Of a stretch of DNA of 64,000 nt, positions 9,301 to 16,724 are shown piece after piece. The notes below the pieces were generated by a model. It saw only the letters and a program-made list of their open reading frames with translations, had not been told where the DNA came from and made no database searches. Position 1 is the first letter of the stretch. Every line of letters starts with the position of its first letter. Source of the DNA: Actinobacteria bacterium IMCC26207. Lineage in GTDB: Bacteria > Actinomycetota > Acidimicrobiia > Acidimicrobiales > Microtrichaceae. Position numbers and translations under genes: made by a program. The DNA lies in NCBI GenBank assembly GCA_001025035.1, contig LCZK01000008.1:1-64000 (forward strand), given 5' to 3'.

Positions 9301-9942
9301 GAGGCCAAAGAACAGGGCCTGCTGATTCCTCAAGTCGTCTATGGGTTCTATGCCGTGAACGCCGATGGTAATGACCTTGTGGTCTGGTCAGATGAGACTC
9401 GCAGCGAGGAACTCATGCGATTCAACTATCCACGGCAGTCGGTTGAACCGTTCTTGTGTATTTCGGATTTCTTTAGACCAATCGATTCGGGTGAGGCCGA
9501 CTACGCGGCATTCCACATCGTGACGATGGGTGCAGCGATTTCGGAACGAGCAGCCGAACTGTTTGCCGAGGACCGATATCAGGAGTACCTGCTGCTGCAC
9601 GGACTCGGTGTTGAGATGGCCGAGGCACTCGCTGAATTTTGGCATTGGAGGATTCGTGAGGAATGGGGTTTTGCTGATCAAGACCCCGAACCCATTGTTG
9701 GTAGTCCAACTCCAACTGCTCTAGCGGGTCTGTTCCGTCAGAAGTATCGTAGCGGCCGCTACTCCTGGGGGTATCCGGCGTGTCCGGACCTTGAAGACAA
9801 CGAGAAGGTTGCTCGACTGTTGGACTCAAGCCGTATTGGTGTTGAGTGCACCGAGGAAACAAGCTTTCAGTATCAGCCAGAGCAGACCACCTCTGCGCTG
9901 ATCTGTCATCACCCACGCGCCAAATACTTCGTTGCCAAGTAG
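6385..9942 (+). CDS. metH: Cobalamin-dependent methionine synthase
   Basis: Transfers a methyl group from methyltetrahydrofolate via cobalamin to homocysteine. All four modules are present: the zinc homocysteine-binding domain (LVFDGAAGTWLQ, LNCATGPEEM and GGCCGTTPEYI cysteines), the pterin-binding barrel (LLIGERTNANGSKKF), the cobalamin cap and Rossmann domain with the ligand His in VKGDVHDIGKNLVD, and the C-terminal reactivation domain binding AdoMet (RYSWGYPACPDLEDN). An upstream ATG at 6265 is in frame, but homology starts with MAFSYLEAVQNRVLVFDG at 6385, giving 1185 residues, the normal length. No strong ribosome site and no room for a full B12 riboswitch was seen. Confidence 0.95.
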   Translation: MAFSYLEAVQNRVLVFDGAAGTWLQLQDLQPDDYGSEELDGCPEILNETRPALIRQLHTEYLDAGADIIETNTFGGMRATLNEYGLGDRTEELNEMAAGIARQAADDYSTPEKPRFVAGSIGPGTRFASLGHVRYEELRDQVAEQSRGLIRGGVDLLLLETQFDLLGIKAGMNGCRDAMREVGREVPIQVQVTIELTGRMLPGTEIGAALVALDAMKPDVIGLNCATGPEEMSEHIRHLSQHSRIPISVLPNAGLPSVVDGHMHYDLSAEQFVEFHKRFVTEFGVTIVGGCCGTTPEYIRQLAEAVKDLQPMQRTPVFEHGVASIYSPVTLGSEDDSATNLLLIGERTNANGSKKFKEAMLDSDWDTCVAMAKEQVKEGSHIIDVCVDYVGRDGAGDMDEIAQRFATQASVPLVLDSTEPEVLEAGLRWLGGRAILNSANLEDSDTEGSRADRVFKLAQEFGAAVICLLIDEEGQARDVEWKMRVAHRIHDLAVGRYGLEPQDLIFDALTFPLSTGDDALRRDAIATIEAIRRIKAELPGVTTTLGLSNVSFGLKPAARHVLNSVFLAECTKAGLDSAIVHAAKILPLSRIPQEQRDVCLDLIWDRRGTEGLLADGDEKYDPLMKLLEIFADVQTTAVVVEDRTDWTIDHRLSQRIIDGDRDGLIPDLETALAEEYTPLAIINDVLLAGMKVVGELFASGEMQLPFVLQSAETMKSAVAFLEPMMERAEGETGKGRIVLATVKGDVHDIGKNLVDIILTNNGYEVHNLGIKISITEMIDKALEIKADAIGMSGLLVKSTLIMRDNLNELNSRGLQNIPVLLGGAALTRTYVERDLREVYEGRLFYGKDAFEGLRVMDRLGEIRVGKLDVDDGMVPTEKELHRHRVADEAGEAVEIPERSPEATMDNEIFVPPFLGSKVIKGISLDDIAAYINETALFRNQWQFRPEKLADGSKETDEQFKDRIRPTLREQFAEAKEQGLLIPQVVYGFYAVNADGNDLVVWSDETRSEELMRFNYPRQSVEPFLCISDFFRPIDSGEADYAAFHIVTMGAAISERAAELFAEDRYQEYLLLHGLGVEMAEALAEFWHWRIREEWGFADQDPEPIVGSPTPTALAGLFRQKYRSGRYSWGYPACPDLEDNEKVARLLDSSRIGVECTEETSFQYQPEQTTSALICHHPRAKYFVAK

Positions 9943-9954
9943 CCTAAGCAATTC

Positions 9955-10911
9955 ATGCACATTCTTGTCACCGGCTGCGCTGGCTTTATTGGAAGCCATA
10001 CCACCGAGCGCCTCTTACGCGACGGCCATCAAGTCCGAGGGGTGGACTGCTTCACGGATAACTACGACCCAGCCCTGAAGCGCTCTCATCTGCTCGGCAT
10101 AGCGGGGCATCCACAGTTTGAGCTGATTGAGTCGGACTTGGTGACCGCTGACCCACATGCCTTGCTCAGCGGGATCGACGCAGTGCTGCACCTCGCTGGC
10201 CAACCTGGAGTTCGAGACTCTTGGGCGAGTGGATTCGAGATCTATGTGCAGCGCAATATCACTGCCACGCAGCGACTACTCGAAGCAGCAAAGTCAACCA
10301 ACATCTCTAGGTTCGCCGCTGCGTCTAGCTCATCGGTCTACGGAAATGCCGAGACGTACCCAACCACTGAACTCGCTCTGCCTCAACCCGTTAGCCCGTA
10401 TGGGGTAACCAAGCTGGCCTCTGAGCATCTGTGCACCCTGTACGCAAAGAACTTTGGTGTGCCTACAGTCTCGCTGCGTTACTTCACCGTCTACGGGCCC
10501 CGTCAGCGGCCCGATATGGCGCTGCGACGCATGATTGACCTATCGCTTGCCGGCAAAGCGTTCCCTCTCTTTGGTGACGGCAGCGTGAGTCGAAGCTTTA
10601 CCTATATCAATGACGTAGTCGAAGCCAATCTTGCAGCCCTTCTGTCGGACGCACCGAGCGGCAGCGTCTGCAACATAGCGAATGAGTCCACGGCTTCGAT
10701 GACAGAACTCATCGAATTGGTGAGCAACGCCTTGGGACAGCCTGTCCGGCTTGATCTCTTGCCGGCAGCCGCAGGAGATGCAGAGCGAACAGGCGGATCC
10801 TCGAACCTTGCGCAGGAGTTGCTCGGTTGGTCGCCATCAACCACGCTCGAGCAGGGCGTAGCTGAGATGGTTGCTTGGTGTCGCCAGGAACAGGCTCGAG
10901 CGCAGAACTGA
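9955..10911 (+). CDS. NAD-dependent nucleotide-sugar epimerase/dehydratase
   Basis: Extended short-chain dehydrogenase of 318 residues, similar to UDP-glucuronate or UDP-glucose 4-epimerases. The NAD loop is TGCAGFIGSH. The catalytic Ser region is SSSSVYGNAE and the YxxxK motif is YGVTKLASEH. LRYFTVYGPRQRPDMA and the sugar-binding SRSFTYINDVV follow. It starts 12 bp after metH and may be cotranscribed, although the pathways are unrelated. A short tandem repeat begins at its stop codon. The exact sugar nucleotide cannot be read from the sequence. Confidence 0.88.
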   Translation: MHILVTGCAGFIGSHTTERLLRDGHQVRGVDCFTDNYDPALKRSHLLGIAGHPQFELIESDLVTADPHALLSGIDAVLHLAGQPGVRDSWASGFEIYVQRNITATQRLLEAAKSTNISRFAAASSSSVYGNAETYPTTELALPQPVSPYGVTKLASEHLCTLYAKNFGVPTVSLRYFTVYGPRQRPDMALRRMIDLSLAGKAFPLFGDGSVSRSFTYINDVVEANLAALLSDAPSGSVCNIANESTASMTELIELVSNALGQPVRLDLLPAAAGDAERTGGSSNLAQELLGWSPSTTLEQGVAEMVAWCRQEQARAQN

Positions 10912-10952
10912 TTAAAGCAGGGCTGATCAAACCAGGGCTGATCAGAACTGGC
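10908..10952. repeat. 15-bp tandem repeat at 3' end of epimerase gene
   Basis: Three imperfect copies of a 15- to 16-bp unit (ACTGATTAAAGCAGGG, CTGATCAAACCAGGG, CTGATCAGAACTGGC) overlap the epimerase stop codon and precede the convergent lipoprotein gene. TGATCA palindromes recur inside the units. No terminator was recognised besides this. Confidence 0.5.
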
Positions 10953-10967
10953 AGTTCAACTCGCCGG

Positions 10968-11942
10968 TCACTTCACCAAGTCACGCCGAAAGAGACCAAG
11001 GGCACCCACAAGGTCAGGGCTGGTGGTTGCGTCGTCGTAAATACTTCCACCAATGGAGCCTGAGTCAACCATGGCTGCGTTCATCCAGAACAAGTCCGGC
11101 CCTGACAGCTTGGCTGCTTCACCGCCGATTGGGTGGACGGGAAGATTCGCGTTACCAGTAGCTCGGCGCAACCGCACCACGCTCTCGTAGACATATCGAT
11201 ATGGGTCGAACCACCCCGATTGAGGCGTGCGGTATGACCAGTAGGCCATGGGCATCCAGGCATCAAAGAGCGGGGCGAGTTCTGTGTAGGGAAAGTTTGG
11301 CCACCAAGAACGGTTGAGTTCCTCCCAGATGACGGCACTCACCGGGATAGCAGCCATCGGTAGTTGCGGGAACACGCCCCGCAGGAAAGCGGACTCGGTA
11401 ATGAGATTTTGGGATCTTGCTGCAACATCTGCATTGGCTGTGGACTCAATATCTATGCCGAGCCCATCAAATCCAAATCTGGCAATCTCGACGAAGCGCT
11501 CGAGGTCGTAGCCAACGTCGTTGAACTCGGGTAGGTACCAACCCACCACACGAATTCCAAGGCTATGAGCTCGATCCACAATCTGCCGGAGCAACGCACG
11601 ATCGAGAAGTGGCTCGTTAGGTAGTCGATAGGTTGCGGTTTGAATGTAGAGAGTTTGCACACCCGCAGCAGCGAGTCGGTCAACATCTGCAATTCCATGA
11701 GGTGGTCGGGCAGCGGGATTGCGAGAACTCACAAAACTTGGGGACCAGTCATAGACATCCCACCAAGTCCCGAGACCCTTGAACACGATGGCGCGAACCG
11801 GGTCAGGGCTCGGCGGCCCGGCCGGCGGCGGAGCGGGGTCGCAAGCGGCGAGAAACACCGCTGCCACTGCCAGCAGCGCCAACAAAGCAAAGCGGGACCG
11901 GCGAAACCAAACCGGGGAAGACTTACTTGGCTCTGGGCGCAT
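10968..11942 (-). CDS. Lipoprotein with glycoside-hydrolase-like barrel
   Basis: A basic N-terminus, hydrophobic run FALLALLAVAAVFLAAC and cysteine followed by DPAPPP mark a lipoprotein of 324 residues. The rest reads like a TIM-barrel hydrolase related to the DUF4015/GHL group: WWDVYDW, LAAAGVQTLYIQTATY, AHSLGIRVVGWYLPEF, RFGFDGLGIDIEST (candidate acid Asp/Glu pair), then WMPMAYWSYRTP near the end. Substrate is unknown. It faces the epimerase gene tail to tail. An extracytoplasmic polysaccharide role is inferred from the fold and the lipobox. Confidence 0.7.
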   Translation of the reverse strand: MRPEPSKSSPVWFRRSRFALLALLAVAAVFLAACDPAPPPAGPPSPDPVRAIVFKGLGTWWDVYDWSPSFVSSRNPAARPPHGIADVDRLAAAGVQTLYIQTATYRLPNEPLLDRALLRQIVDRAHSLGIRVVGWYLPEFNDVGYDLERFVEIARFGFDGLGIDIESTANADVAARSQNLITESAFLRGVFPQLPMAAIPVSAVIWEELNRSWWPNFPYTELAPLFDAWMPMAYWSYRTPQSGWFDPYRYVYESVVRLRRATGNANLPVHPIGGEAAKLSGPDLFWMNAAMVDSGSIGGSIYDDATTSPDLVGALGLFRRDLVK

Positions 11943-12076
11943 TGTCCTATGTTAACCATGTAGCTCTCAAGAGGTCCAGAGTCTGTGTCCCCTTCGGGTG
12001 CCAGGCACTGCCTTATACCGAGAGTCGGCAATAGCCATAAGTTAGGCAAACAGTCAAAACCGCAGGAGAAGCAGGC
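11943..12076. promoter_or_regulatory. Divergent intergenic region
   Basis: This 134-bp stretch separates two divergent genes and must hold both promoters. I cannot assign -35/-10 boxes with confidence. AGGAGAAGCAGGC just before 12077 is the ribosome site of the downstream gene. Confidence 0.4.
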
Positions 12077-12520
12077 ATGGATCAGGCATCAAGTGAGCAG
12101 AGCAGTTCTACTGGACAAGAGATCACCGAGGCCCAAGCCCGTGCAGCAAGGCGTACACGCGGCATTGAGCGCATGTCTGAGATCTATAACTTTGAGGTGG
12201 GCGACGGTCCAGGCGACTTTTATGGCTACACGCTTGAGCACTTGTTCGGCGATATCTGGGAGCGCCCCGGCCTGTCGCTTCGAGATCGGCGCCTGTTGCT
12301 CATCGGCCTCATGGTGGCCGACGGACTGTCAGACACGCTTCAGGTGCAGCTCGACTCCTGCCTAGACAAGGGCGACCTGAGTGCAGATGACCTTGAAGAG
12401 ATTGTGGTCTTTCTGAGCCACTATGCCGGCTGGCCCAAGGGTGCGGGACTCAACAATCAGGTCTCCACCGCAATCGGCCGCCACAACAAGAAGTTGGCCA
12501 AACAGGCCGAAGAAAGTTAA
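12077..12520 (+). CDS. Carboxymuconolactone decarboxylase-family protein
   Basis: A 147-residue all-helical protein of the CMD/AhpD superfamily. The core reads GDFYGYTLEHLFGDIWERPGLSLRDRRLLLIGLMVADG, then LEEIVVFLSHYAGWPKGAGLNN. The AhpD CxxC pair is missing, so it is closer to the decarboxylase-like branch. The name is a family name; aromatic degradation genes are not nearby and the reaction is unknown. AGGAG lies 9 bp before the ATG. Confidence 0.8.
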   Translation: MDQASSEQSSSTGQEITEAQARAARRTRGIERMSEIYNFEVGDGPGDFYGYTLEHLFGDIWERPGLSLRDRRLLLIGLMVADGLSDTLQVQLDSCLDKGDLSADDLEEIVVFLSHYAGWPKGAGLNNQVSTAIGRHNKKLAKQAEES

Positions 12521-12549
12521 CTCCACCCCAAAGCAATGGACTCGAGTTG

Positions 12550-13407
12550 TTAGGCCATTGAGAGGATGGCTCGAGCTACCAAGTCGGTGCCAAATGCGGT
12601 CAGGATGGCTAGGTACAACAATCCCGTAGCTGCCATCACCGCCGAGTAGTAGCGCTCCTTGAGCGCAAGCCGGGTGACTACGACCAGCCCAATTGTGGTG
12701 ACCACGCAAGCCACCCAGAACCAGCCCAGCATTCCGTTGTACCCGTCGTCGATACTGCCGTCGAAAGCCGAGAACATGCCGGGCGCAATGAGCAGCAGAA
12801 TCACTTCGATCGGCCAGATGAAGCCCAAATATTTGACCAGCTCAAGCAGCGGAGCTCGCGGTAGACCAGGTTGAGTGAGATACCAGTGACCCAACAACAT
12901 GGCATCAGAGACGCACCCCAAAAAGGCTGCACCCACCACCATGCGAGCAACCGACAGCCAAACTGGGCTGCCCGCGGCTACCCCGCCAGCTACTACACCC
13001 ACGAGTCCGATCGCCGGAGCGATGAGGTCGAGAGCTGGGGGAAACTCCTTTTGATTGCTGTCAAACTTCTGCTCGGCGCGCTCGATGCCTGTCATCTGAG
13101 CTACCCGGGCGGAACGTTGCTCCACTAGGTCCCTCTGTCCAGATACCCCTGCGGATCTGCGGAACCAAGAAACTGCGCCCACTGCGCAGCAAGCCAGAAC
13201 CACGCCTGCCGAGGAGGCCTCTCGCAGTGGTACTGATCCGTAACGCAGACCCACCCACAGCGCAAGAGCCGCAATAACTCCGAACGTGCCTCGCAAGAGC
13301 CAGCCGTAGCCGATCGAGACCACTCGTCGGCGTGTCGTGACCCAGAGAAACGCCAACCCGCCTGTGGCCCACTGCAGAAGGAAGGTAGCGATTTCTAGCG
13401 ATATCAC
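12550..13407 (-). CDS. Polytopic membrane protein, unknown
   Basis: A 285-residue protein with about eight predicted membrane helices: IATFLLQWATGGLAFLWV, GTFGVIAALALWVGLRY, AGVVLACCAVGAVSW, then after a basic cytoplasmic loop (ERAEQKFDSNQKEF) IGLVGVVAGGVAAG, VVGAAFLGCVSDAMLLG, FIWPIEVILLLIAPG, WVACVVTTIGLVVVTRLAL and AATGLLYLAILTAFG. No family motif is recognised. It is last in a minus-strand run after the serine-hydrolase-like gene (40-bp gap). Confidence 0.7.
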   Translation of the reverse strand: MISLEIATFLLQWATGGLAFLWVTTRRRVVSIGYGWLLRGTFGVIAALALWVGLRYGSVPLREASSAGVVLACCAVGAVSWFRRSAGVSGQRDLVEQRSARVAQMTGIERAEQKFDSNQKEFPPALDLIAPAIGLVGVVAGGVAAGSPVWLSVARMVVGAAFLGCVSDAMLLGHWYLTQPGLPRAPLLELVKYLGFIWPIEVILLLIAPGMFSAFDGSIDDGYNGMLGWFWVACVVTTIGLVVVTRLALKERYYSAVMAATGLLYLAILTAFGTDLVARAILSMA

Positions 13408-13447
13408 AGCATTCCTAGGTTAGGCCCTGCAGACTGCCGCTCCCAGT

Positions 13448-14548
13448 TCAGATCAGGCCGAGACTGCGATAGATCGCATCTACCAAATTGACCCTGCGGA
13501 ATGACAACGCAGTATCGGCATCAAGGCCAGCGTTGAACAGGACCCCAAGCACAAGATCGTGATCTGGGTCGGCCATAGCAAAGCTGGTGCCTCCTTGGCC
13601 TGCATGTCCGAAGGCCCGAGCGCTAGGAGCGTCACCAAAGAAGTGTGAAGACAGCGGAGTCATAAAGCCCAGACCAAACCCAGCCTCGCGGTCGAGCGTC
13701 ACGTCATAGCTAATCGGCAATCTCGCTGTGATCGCATTGCTCACTAACTCAGCTGGCAGAACACGATCAGCTCCGCTCAAATCGCCGAGCAGTCCCTCAT
13801 AAAATGCAGCCATTGCGCTCATGGTTCCATAGGCACCAAACGCAGGATTCCACTCAGCAGCAGTCTCTGGCCCCACCTCGGCTAACAGGGGAACGGGCCG
13901 GTCCATGGTTAGGTCCAGCGTGGCCGAGATGCGCGAAGAGTAACGGTCGTATTGCTCTGGACTGATGCGCAAAATCAGGTCCTCAGCATCGACTTGGTAG
14001 GGGTCGAGAACGGCTGAGCGCACGTATGCATCAAAGGGTTGCGCCGCGAGTTCCTCGATCACACGACCCAGCAGGAACCAGCCGCCAAATTCCGAGTAAG
14101 CCGAATCTGAGCCAAATCTCCAGCCTGCAGGTGGCTCGGACGCGTAGACCCAGCCTTCGCGACTTCGTTCGGGCAGAATCCTGGCAAGGATGGTATTCAC
14201 CACATGCAGCCCAGCAGTGTGGCCGAGTACCTGCTCAATGGTTCGATCAGCAATCCACCGAGTTTCCAAGCCGTCGATCACGTCACCTAAGCGGTCACCA
14301 AGGCTGAGTTCCTCTTCGGCAATAAGTCGAAGCACCGCAACAGCTACGAGAGGCTTTGCCGTGCAGTACAGCGCTGAGAGAGTCGAGGTCTCATACGGGG
14401 CATGCAGATGCGTCTGCCCCGCCGCCATGTCCAACACAGTTGTTCCAGCGCGTGTTACTACGATCTGGGCGCCTGTATGAAAGAACCCTTCCTGAGCTTC
14501 ACGCCCAATGCGGTCAACAAGTTCTTCGAAGGGTTCAGTTACAAGCAC
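13448..14548 (-). CDS. Beta-lactamase class C-like hydrolase with Cys in the nucleophile position
   Basis: A 366-residue member of the serine beta-lactamase-like superfamily (penicillin-binding-protein fold). The first motif, normally SxxK, reads CTAK (residues 62-65, codon TGC), so serine is replaced by cysteine while the lysine is kept. The second motif, usually YxN, reads YSEFGGWFLLG. The third is HAGQGGTSFAMADP, close to the HxG form. Fold-level assignment is secure; activity is not. No signal peptide is visible, so it should be cytoplasmic. It lies 42 bp downstream of the acyl-CoA dehydrogenase, possibly in the same transcript, which hints at esterase-type lipid chemistry. Confidence 0.8.
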   Translation of the reverse strand: MLVTEPFEELVDRIGREAQEGFFHTGAQIVVTRAGTTVLDMAAGQTHLHAPYETSTLSALYCTAKPLVAVAVLRLIAEEELSLGDRLGDVIDGLETRWIADRTIEQVLGHTAGLHVVNTILARILPERSREGWVYASEPPAGWRFGSDSAYSEFGGWFLLGRVIEELAAQPFDAYVRSAVLDPYQVDAEDLILRISPEQYDRYSSRISATLDLTMDRPVPLLAEVGPETAAEWNPAFGAYGTMSAMAAFYEGLLGDLSGADRVLPAELVSNAITARLPISYDVTLDREAGFGLGFMTPLSSHFFGDAPSARAFGHAGQGGTSFAMADPDHDLVLGVLFNAGLDADTALSFRRVNLVDAIYRSLGLI

Positions 14549-14590
14549 GCTGCGAACCTACCCGCTCGGCAGGTCGACTGAGGCCATGTC

Positions 14591-15841
14591 TCAGTTCTTG
14601 GCAGCTTGTTCCGCTAGCAGTGAGCGAGCAACTGCAGAAATCTGAATCTCGTCGGTGCCGGCATAGATCTGCAGCACCTTGGCATCACGAGCAAGCTGTT
14701 CCACCTCGTACTCAGCCATGTAGCCGTTTCCACCAAAGAGCTGCACGGCCTCTAGTGCCACCTCGGTTGCAGCCTGGGCTGCATACAACTTGGCAGCCGA
14801 TGCCTCGGCGTAGCTCATCGCTACCCCTGCAGCAGACATCTCGATGTAGCGAAACACCAGATTCTGCAGATTCAACCGCGCTACTTCCATCTTGGCAAGT
14901 TTCAGTTGGATCAACTGGAACTGTCCGATGACTTGGCCGAACTGTTCGCGTTGATTCGCATACGACAAGCTCAGTTCCAAGCAACGGTCGACAATGCCGA
15001 GCGCCATTGCCGCCACGCCTGCTCGTTCCATCGAGAATGTTGCCTTCGATGCTTCCTTGCCACGTTTGCCCTCATAGGACTCCAGTGACTCGCCCAGCAG
15101 GCGGTCGAATCCAACGCGCACATCACTCAAGAAAAGCTGTCCCGTTGGTGAGGAATGGATTCCCATCTTGCGCAACGGCTTTGACTGCTCCAGCCCAGGC
15201 ATTCCTGAATCAAGAACAAACTGAACGATCTTGCGCTCAGCAGGCGGGTTGCCCTCATCTAGCTTGCAGATAAACACGATCGTGTCGGCATGCGGGCCGT
15301 TCGTAATAAAGGTCTTTGAGCCATTGAGCACGAACTCCTCGCCATCGAGGCGAGCAGTAGAGATCATCGAGCCGAATGCATCTGACCCAGAACCGGGCTC
15401 GGTAATGGCCCAAGCTCCAACCTTGTCCATGGTGAGTAGGTCTAAGGCCCAGCGCTCTTTCTGCGCCGTGGTTCCCTTGCCCATGACTGCCGCTGCGGTG
15501 AGCCCCATCGACACGCCCATGGCAGTCACCATTCCGGGACACACGCGGCAAAGCTCAATGATGGGAATCATGGTGAAGGCAATGCTGTTCGGGTCTCGCG
15601 GACCATCAGTGCTTCGTTCAATGGTCTCGCCTTCGGCTGCAGCTTTTTCAGCAGCAATCCGCTTGGCAAACGATGAGCGCTGCATATCGCTCATTCCAAA
15701 AGTCTTGAACAACTTTCGCAGCAAGTCGTAAGGAGGCATGTCACCGAATTCGAGTTCCTCCCGGTGTGGGCGAATCTCTTTGTCCACAAAGTCTCGAACT
15801 GCTTGTTGAACCATCTGTTGTTCTTCGGACCACTCGTACAT
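14591..15841 (-). CDS. Acyl-CoA dehydrogenase
   Basis: FAD-dependent enzyme introducing the alpha-beta double bond in acyl-CoA, 416 residues. Visible marks are AWAITEPGSGSDAFG (flavin and substrate site), FITNGPHADTIVFIC, the C-terminal helix bundle QREQFGQVIGQFQLIQLKLAKM and FGGNGYMAEYEVEQLARDAKVLQIYAGTDE-type ending. An insertion around residues 50-85 (AAEKAAAEGETIERSTDGPRDPN) is longer than usual. A TTGACCG palindrome lies 22 bp upstream of the ATG at 15841, shared with the hydroxyacyl-CoA dehydrogenase-like gene at 25883. Confidence 0.92.
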   Translation of the reverse strand: MYEWSEEQQMVQQAVRDFVDKEIRPHREELEFGDMPPYDLLRKLFKTFGMSDMQRSSFAKRIAAEKAAAEGETIERSTDGPRDPNSIAFTMIPIIELCRVCPGMVTAMGVSMGLTAAAVMGKGTTAQKERWALDLLTMDKVGAWAITEPGSGSDAFGSMISTARLDGEEFVLNGSKTFITNGPHADTIVFICKLDEGNPPAERKIVQFVLDSGMPGLEQSKPLRKMGIHSSPTGQLFLSDVRVGFDRLLGESLESYEGKRGKEASKATFSMERAGVAAMALGIVDRCLELSLSYANQREQFGQVIGQFQLIQLKLAKMEVARLNLQNLVFRYIEMSAAGVAMSYAEASAAKLYAAQAATEVALEAVQLFGGNGYMAEYEVEQLARDAKVLQIYAGTDEIQISAVARSLLAEQAAKN

Positions 15842-15862
15842 CAGTGCACTCCCTAAGTCTTC

Positions 15863-15878
15863 TTGACCGATCGGTCAA
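15863..15878. promoter_or_regulatory. Perfect 16-bp operator-like palindrome TTGACCGATCGGTCAA
   Basis: Both half-sites are intact, 22 bp upstream of the acyl-CoA dehydrogenase start. The same half-sites around a different centre occur at 25897-25912. Such palindromes are typical for TetR-family regulators of fatty acid use; the regulator is not identified here. Confidence 0.65.
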
Positions 15879-15911
15879 GTTTAGGCCGAGAGAGCGAAAA
15901 GAACGAGTCGT

Positions 15912-16676
15912 TCAATCATGGAATGAGTCACGCTGGGGAATCCAGGGAGCGACTTCGCCCCACCATCCAAGTTCTGCCGGCATCTGGGGCAGGCCTCGGT
16001 AGATGTCTACATAGGCAGGCTCTTGTAGGAGTCCGTGCAACAACAAGAGCAAGGTCCATCTGGCATCCACGGTGCCGCCTTCTTCGATGCCTTCTAGGGC
16101 AGTGACCTCGCCGGATCGCATGCGTAGATAGTTGCGCCAGGTCATTGACACATGCATTTCAGGTGCACCAAAGGCGGGTGCATCGGGCTGCAAATCTGCC
16201 CAGTCGTTCACGACCTCGCAAATATCTCGGCTGCCGTTGCGGTACTGAACTTCGAGAGCAAGTGGACCAACAGGGCTCCCCGTGAGTTCAAACTTTAATC
16301 TTGCTGTCGCATCTGGAATGACCGGGAGTTCTGTCCAGCGCTCGCTGCTCGTATCGTCAAGTGGGGGAAGCACAAATAAGTCCGGTCCAACTCGCACCTG
16401 CACAGCCTCAACCTGGTCAGGGCCCGCAAGCTCACTAGCAAAGGCATCGAACGGTTCGCCCAAGCGGACCAAGGCCCACGGACCGGGTGCCGAATCCTCA
16501 GTCCAAGACTGCAACAACCCACGGTCAAATACCTGATGGTGATAGATCCGAGTCCCGTCGGTAGCCACTGCCTCGTGGTAGACCGTGCCAGTTGCGTACT
16601 CGGGGCGCGGGTTTTCCATCTGCCCACCAGCCTGCTGACGAGTAGTCTGCTGCCCACCTTTGGCCACAATTCCCAT
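15912..16676 (-). CDS. Hypothetical protein, possible C-terminal SCP2-like segment
   Basis: A 254-residue soluble protein I do not recognise. Its N-terminal half is a beta-rich region (TGTVYHEAVATDGTRIYHHQ, SWTEDSAPGPWALVRLGEPF). The C-terminal part (MTWRNYLRMRSGEVTALEGIE, then TVDARWTLLLLLHGLLQ) resembles a sterol-carrier-type domain, which would suit the fatty acid context. The first 20 residues (GGQQTTRQQAGGQ) look non-conserved; ATG 16619 (MENPRPEYATG) is a plausible true start. It sits between the lipoylation gene and the acyl-CoA dehydrogenase on the same strand. Confidence 0.6.
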   Translation of the reverse strand: MGIVAKGGQQTTRQQAGGQMENPRPEYATGTVYHEAVATDGTRIYHHQVFDRGLLQSWTEDSAPGPWALVRLGEPFDAFASELAGPDQVEAVQVRVGPDLFVLPPLDDTSSERWTELPVIPDATARLKFELTGSPVGPLALEVQYRNGSRDICEVVNDWADLQPDAPAFGAPEMHVSMTWRNYLRMRSGEVTALEGIEEGGTVDARWTLLLLLHGLLQEPAYVDIYRGLPQMPAELGWWGEVAPWIPQRDSFHD

Positions 16677-16724
16677 TAGTGCTGTCCCCCGGTACTGATT
16701 GCCCTCATTAGTGCTCGTCCCTCA

